DNA of 11,495 nucleotides from positions 1 through 11,495 of the forward strand of contig DATKZQ010000087.1 of assembly GCA_035527895.1 (NCBI GenBank). The letters are read 5' to 3'. The notes below the pieces were generated by a model that was not told the DNA's origin, searched no databases, and worked only from the letters and a program-made list of their open reading frames with translations. Position numbers and translations under genes: made by a program. The stretch's first letter is position 1. Every line of letters starts with the position of its first letter. This stretch comes from JADFWK01 sp035527895. GTDB lineage: Bacteria > Desulfobacterota > DSM-4660 > Desulfatiglandales > B25-G16. This document shows, in pieces, positions 6,432 through 11,495 of the stretch.

Positions 6432-6680
6432 TTTAACCTATTTCTGCCTCACGCCATGATGACCACGAAGATCCATGCTCACCTGAGCAAGGCCACTTAA
6501 AGGAAATGACCGACAGGCTGACCTTCGGGAAAGAGAAGAGGGCTGCGGGACGCAAGAAGAAGGGAAGGGCTGTGAGCAGCAACTTGCACCGGGTGAGTGA
6601 TGAGTGATGTGTTGTTGAAAACAATGAATTCCAGTTGAAATGTGCTATGGCGTGAGGTTATCCGAGCTTGATAGGTTAAA
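6432..6680 (+). repeat. 249-bp inverted-repeat element with internal hairpins (possible structured RNA or MITE)
   Basis: TTTAACCTAT (6432-6441) pairs perfectly with ATAGGTTAAA (6671-6680), and CCTCACGCCAT (6447-6457) with ATGGCGTGAGG (6647-6657), giving 21 perfect pairs around a 5- by 13-base internal loop. Enclosed are TGCTCA-CC-TGAGCA (6476-6489), a CC-TTCG-GG tetraloop (6522-6529), GCAAG/CTTGC (6552-6556 with 6583-6587) enclosing GCTG-TGAG-CAGC (6569-6580), and TTGT-TGAAA-ACAA near 6613-6625. It begins 21 bases after the HNH stop codon. Perfect arms with an internal multi-hairpin body fit a non-coding RNA or a non-autonomous transposon; no target duplication is evident. Confidence 0.7.
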
Positions 6681-6824
6681 AATCAGCAGATCACTAAAAC
6701 ACTTCATAGATTTCTAACCACGTATAACATACATAGGAGCTTCAGTTTTTCAATTTCGTGACAATCACAGCGGAGAGCCCCATTTTAGGATTACCTACTC
6801 ACATACGCTATGTATGGTGAATCG

Positions 6825-6945
6825 CCAATTGATATCGATCATCACAATGTGGTAATACCCACCCAGTCTAAGACCACCATTTCCTGCAAGAAGCTCTTTG
6901 CGATAGATCAATTGGTGTTGTATATTCTTCATAGAAGAATCTACA
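6825..6945 (+). other. hairpin cluster in the gene-free stretch before the ATPase gene
   Basis: The 440 bases from 6681 to 7123 hold no convincing gene. CCAATTGAT (6825-6833) pairs with ATCAATTGG (6907-6915), enclosing GTGGT/ACCAC and GCAAG-AAGCTC-TTTGC. A second hairpin follows at once: TGTA-t-ATTCTTC (6919-6930), loop ATA, GAAGAAT-c-TACA (6934-6945). The strongest is the last, with 7 perfect pairs plus 4 more across one mismatch. Role unknown. Confidence 0.45.
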
Positions 6946-7049
6946 ATATGTACCCGTTTAGTCATCGGCCATCATCTTTAGGCGGCAGCTCGGTGGTTGA
7001 ATAAGATCGTTTTTTAGGTTTTGGCAATCCGCTTTCATCTGATCCCTGT

Positions 7050-7087
7050 GGCGGAGTCCAGGATATTGACAATTGCCCTGGACCGCC
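7050..7087 (+). promoter_or_regulatory. GC-rich hairpin about 50 bases upstream of the ATPase gene
   Basis: GTCCAGG (7056-7062) and CCTGGAC (7077-7083) form a perfect 7-bp stem, extended by GGCG/CGCC across a small bulge. No T-run follows, so it is a poor intrinsic terminator. Its place between the hairpin cluster and the start codon suggests a leader structure or operator; this is inference. Confidence 0.4.
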
Positions 7088-7135
7088 TTGGCCAAGAGGT
7101 GTAAATTTTGAGCCTGTTACAGGGTGTTGCAAGTA

Positions 7136-8677
7136 ATGTATGCCGAATTCTATAACTTAAAAGAAAAACCCTTTAACTTAACCCCATCGCCGCGGTTTCT
7201 CTATTTAGGTGAAAGCCACGGAGAAGCCCTCAACATGTTGAAGTACGGAGTTATGGAGAGAAAGGGATTTATCCTTTTGACCGGAGAAATCGGTACCGGC
7301 AAAACAACGATGATTCAGGCGCTCCTCAGCACCCTTGACGACAGTGTCCACTGCATCCATATCTCGAATCCCCTGCTATCGCTAGGGGAGTTCATGGATT
7401 ATTTGGCCTTTTCCACTTTTCGTAGAAAGATACATTTCCGATCCAAGGCGGAGTTCCTTGTTGAGTTCGAAGAATTCTTGCGTGGGTGTTTGCGGAGCCA
7501 GACCAATGTCATCTTGATCATTGACGAGGCACAAAAGCTCTCTTTCGAGTTGCTTGAAGAAATCAGGCTCTTATCAAACATGGAGACCGGTGATGAAAAA
7601 CTGATCAACATCTTTCTCGTTGGCCAGCCTGAGCTGAATGAAAAGCTGAGAGAAGTACAATACCTGCCCCTTTTGCAGCGTATAAGCATGCGCTATCACC
7701 TGTCGCCACTGGACCTCGACGAAACCAGGAGCTACGTAGCAACCCGGCTCAGAATAGCCGGGGCGCCAAAAAGAGAGGAGGTTTTTTCGAAAGGCGCCAT
7801 TAAGGCCCTTCATCAGTACGCTCATGGGTATCCCAGAGTCATCAACATCCTCGCAGATAACGCCATGTTGCTCGGTTACTCAAGGGCAACAAAACCAATA
7901 ACACCCCACATGGTCCAGAAATGCTATGAAGACATGAGCTTGCAGAGCTCTCTTCCGAAGGACAGGCGGGAAATATCGGAGCCTTATGAGCCCAAAATAA
8001 GAGGGCGAACCCTCGGTAGCTTTTTGAAGTGGGCTGCACTGCTGTGCTTTATCGGTGCTCTCGTCGCTTTTGGTATGACAGAGACAGGGCGAAGTAGCCT
8101 TTGGAAGTTATTCGGGCTCAAACTGCCTGGCTGGCAGATCCCCGCTGATAAGGTCGTGGTGGGGCAGGTGCAGGCTCAAAAAGGGGAGAATTTGGGAACA
8201 GAGGGTTCGGCCCCCACCGAGGCAACGCATGAACACACCTTCCCGAAAGTAAAAACGGACGGACAAGAAGCCCAATCCATTGAAATCGAGCAACCGGGTA
8301 GGTCCAGGGAGGAAATGCCCCCGTTAAAAGAGGAACGGAGAGATTCATCCGTGAATTTGATTGTGCAAGAGGGAGCAATTTGTCGCGATATCTACCGTAA
8401 GAGACCTCTCGTGTCAGGAAAGAGCTTCAGGGCCTCGGTGGGCAAGCTCTATTGCTTCACCAAGATTGTTGGCGCTCAGGGCACCGTCGAAATTACCCAT
8501 GTCTGGTATTTCGGCAATAGCACAGTGGCAAAAGTCCAGTTACCCGTGAAATCTTCCACTTGGAGAACTTATAGTGCGAAGACAATTCGTCCTCAAGACA
8601 TTGGGGACTGGCATGTGAATGTGCTTGGCCCACAGGGTAAAGTGTTATGGAGCGCACAATTCAAAATCACTCCGTAA
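7136..8677 (+). CDS. ExeA-like AAA ATPase with transmembrane segment and C-terminal DUF2914 domain
   Basis: Counting from the ATG at 7136 (MYAEFYNLKEKPFNLTPSP, the usual ExeA/GspA-family opening), the protein has 513 residues; a GTG four codons earlier is also possible, and neither has a strong ribosome-binding site. Walker A is GEIGTGKT (about 50-57), Walker B LIIDEAQ (about 127-133), a sensor-like LVGQPEL follows (about 161-167), and LLQRISMRYHL (about 179-189) carries the likely arginine finger. After roughly 295 cytoplasmic residues comes one helix (WAALLCFIGALVAFGM), a charged Pro/Glu-rich linker, and a C-terminal domain with CRDIYRKRP, KLYCFTKI, THVWYFG and WRTYSAKTI, matching DUF2914. 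ExeA relatives use ATP to help insert envelope complexes (for example secretin assembly with ExeB). Here the periplasmic partner domain is DUF2914 instead of a peptidoglycan-binding one. It stands alone in the window. Confidence 0.9.
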   Translation: MYAEFYNLKEKPFNLTPSPRFLYLGESHGEALNMLKYGVMERKGFILLTGEIGTGKTTMIQALLSTLDDSVHCIHISNPLLSLGEFMDYLAFSTFRRKIHFRSKAEFLVEFEEFLRGCLRSQTNVILIIDEAQKLSFELLEEIRLLSNMETGDEKLINIFLVGQPELNEKLREVQYLPLLQRISMRYHLSPLDLDETRSYVATRLRIAGAPKREEVFSKGAIKALHQYAHGYPRVINILADNAMLLGYSRATKPITPHMVQKCYEDMSLQSSLPKDRREISEPYEPKIRGRTLGSFLKWAALLCFIGALVAFGMTETGRSSLWKLFGLKLPGWQIPADKVVVGQVQAQKGENLGTEGSAPTEATHEHTFPKVKTDGQEAQSIEIEQPGRSREEMPPLKEERRDSSVNLIVQEGAICRDIYRKRPLVSGKSFRASVGKLYCFTKIVGAQGTVEITHVWYFGNSTVAKVQLPVKSSTWRTYSAKTIRPQDIGDWHVNVLGPQGKVLWSAQFKITP

Positions 8678-9446
8678 AAGGAGCGAATTCCGTTTACAGT
8701 AGTCCGTATTTACTTCCGACGTTTGGCATTAGTGTGACTCAAAATCCAGGGACCGCCAAGGGGGAGCTGAAAACTTGGAGGGGGTTCAGATGTACGGTCT
8801 GTGAATGCCGTGCACCCCTCCTGAAGATTGGAATTATGAAGGAGAGTATTAACAATCTCAGACACTGCTGCAATTTCGTTAGTACGAAAGTTCACCAAGA
8901 CCGACCACCGAGTGACCGGGCAGAGCACGAACAGGAAACAGGTCGCAATTGAAAGCGCGACACCCGATTGGACCCCGTGAGCGAAAGAGCTGAATGGAAG
9001 AAGAAGACACATGCTTCAAGATAAGCCAGGAGATCCTCAACGATTAATGCGTCGATTGATTGCACGTGAAATATGCATGATGCTAAGCCTGTGAATTCTG
9101 CTGAAAGGCCTTTTTTTCAGAGCGAGGCCATTTTGGCACAGCCTTTCATGCTGCCTCCAATTTTCCAGAGATAGGAAAAAAGCGGAATTTTGGAATTCCA
9201 GCAAGATTCTCGTGCTCCTGGCGCGATGATCCAGTCTGAAAAAAAGCCAGGAATTTTGACCCATACTCCCCTTACCCATGCCACCTTGAGCTTTGCGAGC
9301 GTTGATAGACACTCTTCAAATACTTCTGGCGTTACCTTGTTTTTCCAGCCCATATGGGTTACAAAAAAAGGGCGTACCATTTCTTGCTAAACGAATTTGC
9401 TCAGCATGCCGATTTATTTAAGTCGAGAGGGAATACTGGAGGTAAA
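8678..9446 (+). other. gene-poor stretch with open but unsupported frames
   Basis: No gene here meets my threshold. 8700-9012 is unusually open on both strands: a 38-codon plus-strand frame from ATG 8836 and a 100-codon minus-strand frame from 9012, neither with a ribosome-binding site. A perfect TTTCGT-TAGT-ACGAAA hairpin lies at 8874-8889. An 87-codon minus-strand frame at 9380-9117 (starting MVRPFFVTHMGWKNKVTPE) has a plausible first third, then a Trp/Ser-rich tail. I suspect dispersed-repeat or decayed coding DNA, but no family is recognisable. Confidence 0.35.
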
Positions 9447-9671
9447 ATGACAAGGGTCCATAAGCAATGCTGGCGATGTGAATATTTCTCGGAGAATTTA
9501 CCTGACCATCGCAAGGCCATTGCAAAGACGTCGAGGGAAGCGTGCGCTCGATTGCAGGATATCTCCGCACCGCCGCCGTGTCCAGACTTCACATCTCTGG
9601 ACGACGTCAAAGGCAAAGTGCTGCACGTGAAAGACGGCGTTTCCGGGAAATGGACTGAGGTCAGTGGTTGA
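9447..9671 (+). CDS. small Cys-containing hypothetical protein (74 aa)
   Basis: The ATG at 9447 follows TGGAGGTAAA, an excellent ribosome-binding site, and this fixes the start although the frame is open from 9354. The product starts MTRVHKQCWRCEYFSENLP. Cysteines at 8 and 11 (CxxC), 33 and 45 could bind one zinc ion; the C-terminal third (VKGKVLHVKDGVSGKWTEV) looks like a beta hairpin. No signal or membrane segment. I do not recognise a family. Its stop lies only about 20 bases before a remnant of a secreted protein, so it sits in decayed surroundings but itself looks intact. Confidence 0.6.
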   Translation: MTRVHKQCWRCEYFSENLPDHRKAIAKTSREACARLQDISAPPPCPDFTSLDDVKGKVLHVKDGVSGKWTEVSG

Positions 9672-9692
9672 GGATGTCCCACCCTTCAGTAG

Positions 9693-9854
9693 CTCTGCGT
9701 GGTGCATGGCGACAACACGCCAAAAGTCAAAGGATCGGGCATCATCAGCATCAAGATTTGGTCCGAGGATGCGAACGGTGAAGACGGCGTCTATGACAAC
9801 GGGATGCGCCAGCCCATAGGCGGAGGTTCGATAGTCATCCACACGAACAAATAG
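9693..9854 (+). pseudogene. C-terminal remnant of a secreted protein
   Basis: An open stretch with no ribosome-binding site runs from just after a TAG (9690-9692) to TAG at 9852-9854. It reads VHGDNTPKVKGSGIISIKIW, then YDNGMRQPIGGGSIVIHTNK. The run 'GSG-I-IKIW...YDNG...GGGSIVIH' is, as I remember it, the terminal beta-strand pattern of large secreted or surface proteins (post-COAP-1-like tails). Only the last 50 or so codons survive, since upstream in this frame a stop appears and the DNA belongs to another gene. A truncation by rearrangement is likely; a very short GTG-started gene is less likely. Confidence 0.6.
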
Positions 9855-9984
9855 AGGAGGCAGCCGGTAAACCGTTTATGCGGGGCGGAGTACTTTGCTC
9901 TTGCCCTTTTTTGGGCTGTGAAGTTTCCCATGAGTCGGAACTGTTAGATGCAGCAGACCTCCTCTTTTAAGTGATGCTGTTTAC

Positions 9985-10179
9985 TTCAAGATGAACTAAG
10001 CTGTAAGACGCTAATCCGCGTTATGCGATATTTGTATCGCGATTAAATAGAGTTGCGTTGGCGGGAAGTCCTTGGGAAATCACTTCGAGTGGCCAAATCA
10101 GCTAGTGTCGTCCTTCAGCTGGCCAACCCCAACATCTTGTGGCTCCCATAATCGGACCTGAGGATTAGCTTACTGCTAT
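9985..10179 (-). repeat. dispersed repeat A/B/C, copy B
   Basis: This is the minus-strand copy of 857-1051, aligned without gaps over 195 bases at roughly 79% across the first 168. It includes a small hairpin GCGATA-TTTG-TATCGC (10025-10040). It lies between two broken genes and about 285 bases upstream of the recombinase gene. Beyond both ends the flanks do not match copy A, so the repeat moved or was copied as a unit. Confidence 0.8.
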
Positions 10180-10200
10180 AATACTGAAATAAAGACATTT

Positions 10201-10344
10201 TTAAGGTTTCTTCTCCCAGTCATAACCAAATCCATTGTCATAAAAAAGATAAACTTCGATAAGTGGGTGTGAAACTGAAATGTCGAGCATATGCTCTTTC
10301 CCTCCGCTCAGTGACTTGAGCCTGTAGATCAGAGTTAGACAACC
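10201..10344 (-). pseudogene. C-terminal fragment of an unidentified protein
   Basis: On the minus strand an open stretch ends at TAA (10203-10201) and reads LIYRLKSLSGGKEHMLDISV, then SHPLIEVYLFYDNGFGYDWE and KKP. Composition and phrasing look like genuine protein, but the frame meets a TGA at 10347-10345, and no start with a ribosome-binding site is present (the only internal ATG would give 29 residues). It ends 22 bases from repeat B, suggesting truncation on insertion of neighbouring DNA. I do not recognise the family. Confidence 0.4.
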
Positions 10345-10464
10345 TCACCATATCCACAATCACCCATCCGAATGGATTCATTGCATATATCTACCCGATG
10401 TTTTACAGCTGAGAAGTAGACAGGACACCTTTTTGTAAATCTCAAATCAAAAGGAGGTAGAGCT
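10345..10464 (+). other. leader of the recombinase gene
   Basis: AT-rich leader ending in AAAGGAGGT (10450-10458), an excellent ribosome-binding site seven bases from the ATG at 10465. The segment AGACAGGACACCTTTTT (10419-10435) looks like the ends of some insertion sequences and may mark the left end of the recombinase-carrying element; this is a guess from general resemblance only. No clear -35/-10 pair is visible. Confidence 0.35.
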
Positions 10465-11301
10465 ATGCAAATTTCAGAGGCAGCAAAACTTTGGCTGGAG
10501 TATCACAAGTCTCATTCTAAAGAAAACTCTATCAGGGCCTATAGGCTGGTTCTTACCCAACTCTGCAAGGAATTCGGGTCCGAGAACCTGGAGGATATAA
10601 CCACGGAAAGGATTCTCTTCTTCCTGAACCGGATCACAGAGGGTAAAAAACGGCAAACCAAACGTACTCGTTACTCCCACCTATTGGCTTTTTTTAACTT
10701 TATCAAAAACAACCTGGATCAGGAGGTCCGGAATCCTTGCGACACCCCGATGCTGAAAAAACTTTTCAGGGCCAGACCGTCGTATCACTGGAACATTATC
10801 GAGAAAGAAACCGTTGATGAGGTTATTTTCAGAACATCAAAGCCAAGAAACCGGTTGATGCTTGAACTGATGGCACGGGGTGGAATGAGGATCAGTGAGG
10901 TGCTGAAGCTTACTCCTTCAGATATCCATGACCGGAGACTGACCCTAAGGGACCCCAAGAGTGGTAGAGAGCAGGAATTCATCTTCATCCCTCAAAGACT
11001 CGCTGACAGGCTCAAAGACTATATCAGGCAAAAAGGCATTCAACCCCAGCAGCGTATTTTCCCGATATGTTATGAGGCCGCAAGGGACATGGTGGCAAAA
11101 GTGGGTAGCGTGGTGGGCATTCATCTCAGACCACATGATCTAAGGCGTCATGCGGCGACCTATGCATCTCGTTCCGGCGTGCCCATAGAGATCGTCTCGA
11201 AGGTCATATTGCGACATTCGAATCTTTCAACAACCGAGAGATATCTTGGTAAGATAAGCGATGTAGAAGCTATGAAATGGATCGATAATTTGTATGCCTA
11301 G
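10465..11301 (+). CDS. tyrosine recombinase / site-specific integrase
   Basis: The 278-residue protein has an N-terminal SAM-like DNA-binding domain (about 1-100; MQISEAAKLWLEYHKSHSKE, then YSHLLAFFNFI) and a complete catalytic domain. I see Arg142 in GGMRISEVLKL, Glu145, Lys165 in the beta-hairpin RDPKSGRE, His224 and Arg227 in RPHDLRRH, His251 in ILRHSNLSTTERYLG and the nucleophile Tyr260. All active-site residues are present, so it should cut and rejoin DNA through a phosphotyrosine link. Length matches short stand-alone integrases common in Desulfobacterota, some of which I recall next to IS91-type transposases; none is visible here. It lacks the extra helix of integron integrases. The start is fixed by AAAGGAGGT. 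It is bounded by repeat B and the possible start of repeat C. Confidence 0.92.
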   Translation: MQISEAAKLWLEYHKSHSKENSIRAYRLVLTQLCKEFGSENLEDITTERILFFLNRITEGKKRQTKRTRYSHLLAFFNFIKNNLDQEVRNPCDTPMLKKLFRARPSYHWNIIEKETVDEVIFRTSKPRNRLMLELMARGGMRISEVLKLTPSDIHDRRLTLRDPKSGREQEFIFIPQRLADRLKDYIRQKGIQPQQRIFPICYEAARDMVAKVGSVVGIHLRPHDLRRHAATYASRSGVPIEIVSKVILRHSNLSTTERYLGKISDVEAMKWIDNLYA

Positions 11302-11311
11302 CTGAAAGGAG

Positions 11312-11342
11312 TCAGGGTGAAGCGAACACGTTTTCACCCTGA
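11312..11342 (+). terminator. probable intrinsic terminator after the recombinase gene
   Basis: TCAGGGTGAA (11312-11321) and TTCACCCTGA (11333-11342) form a perfect 10-bp stem with an 11-base loop, starting 11 bases after the stop codon. The following TGAATTTT is only a weak T-run, so it may act as a terminator or as an mRNA-end stabiliser. Confidence 0.6.
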
Positions 11343-11366
11343 TGAATTTTCAGATATCTAAATAGA

Positions 11367-11474
11367 GTTTTATCCATAGTCCCGCCAGAGAAAAGGCAAG
11401 AAACTTCTAGTTTGGCTTTGGCCGGAGTCAAAGCCTGGGGATGGGTGATCTTGAGGCGGGATTATTGATAAAAC
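11367..11474 (+). repeat. 20-bp-arm inverted repeat with nested hairpins downstream of the recombinase gene
   Basis: The arms at 11367-11386 and 11455-11474 are complementary at 18 of 20 positions (GTTTTATC, one mismatch, ATA, one mismatch, TCCCGCC). Between them lie AAACT-TCT-AGTTT (around 11402-11414) and GGCTTTG-GCCGGAGT-CAAAGCC (11414-11435), giving a 108-base branched hairpin. It may be the end of the recombinase-carrying element or a recombination site. Confidence 0.65.
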
Positions 11475-11495
11475 AAAGATGAGCTAAGCCGCAAG
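11475..11495 (-). repeat. possible copy C of the A/B repeat, cut by the window edge
   Basis: The last 20 or so bases (AAGATGAGCTAAGCCGCAAG) match AAGATGAACTAAGCTGTAAG in copy B at 17 of 20 positions, in the same orientation. If it continues rightwards, the recombinase gene sits between two direct copies. The overlap is short, so this is tentative. Confidence 0.45.

Noticed and set aside
6506..6607. 33-residue basic peptide starting MTDRLTFGKEKRAAG inside the 249-bp element
   Set aside because: The AAAGGAA lies directly against the ATG with no spacing, and the segment is better explained as paired RNA or DNA structure.
6432..6680. Integron attC site, with the recombinase at 10465 as integron integrase
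   Set aside because: The end boxes match the attC consensus at only six of seven positions each, the element is much longer than usual, the spacers are asymmetric, and the recombinase is too short and lacks the extra helix of integron integrases.
6810..7004. 64-codon frame in the ATPase leader
   Set aside because: No ribosome-binding site, overlaps several hairpins, and has no recognisable sequence.
8710..9012. Minus-strand 100-codon frame with a hydrophobic start
   Set aside because: No ribosome-binding site, and two plus-strand frames are equally open across it; could be dispersed-repeat DNA.
9117..9380. Minus-strand 87-codon frame as a gene
   Set aside because: Suggestive wording in places but no ribosome-binding site or family; a second minus-strand frame (9312-9037) is just as open over the same bases.

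Overview
The window looks like accessory, repeat-rich DNA from an anaerobic Gram-negative bacterium, most likely Desulfobacterota ('deltaproteobacteria') or a relative. The case rests on gene content: an SBBP beta-propeller protein ending in a CFI-type tail, an ExeA-like ATPase fused to DUF2914, a class III-signal pilin, a short stand-alone tyrosine recombinase of a kind I associate with that group, and an IS1595 transposase. No rRNA, tRNA, CRISPR array or core metabolic operon is visible, so the taxonomy is inference.

Layout. 1-138 holds the 5' end of an IS1595-family element running off the left edge on the minus strand. 255-395 is a tiny proline-rich protein gene. 396-1557 has no convincing gene but carries two dispersed repeats (R1 at 493-780 and A at 857-1051). 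1558-2937 encodes a secreted six-repeat beta-propeller-like protein. 2938-4172 is gene-poor and holds a large imperfect hairpin (3074-3276) and R2 (3344-3632), a direct copy of R1, so R1 and R2 bracket the propeller gene. 4173-5475 is a minus-strand cluster: a membrane-anchored pilin-like protein, a type IV pilin or pseudopilin, and a small unknown protein. 5801-6680 contains a plus-strand HNH protein flanked by a compact branched hairpin upstream and a 249-bp structured inverted-repeat element downstream. 6825-7087 holds further hairpins, followed by the AAA ATPase-TM-DUF2914 gene (7136-8677). 8678-10464 is mostly decayed: a small Cys-rich gene, the C-terminal remnant of a secreted protein, repeat B (the inverted copy of A), and another C-terminal fragment. 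10465-11301 is an intact tyrosine recombinase, followed by a terminator-like hairpin, a 20-bp-arm inverted repeat with nested hairpins, and, at the edge, the start of what looks like a third copy of the A/B repeat.

How it fits together. The genes do not form one pathway. Envelope functions (propeller, pilin pair, ExeA-like ATPase) are interspersed with mobile DNA and broken genes. The most striking property is the density of dispersed repeats and branched hairpins lying between genes, together with an intact recombinase bounded by direct copies of one repeat. This suggests, but does not prove, that repeat-mediated or recombinase-mediated exchange assembled the region.
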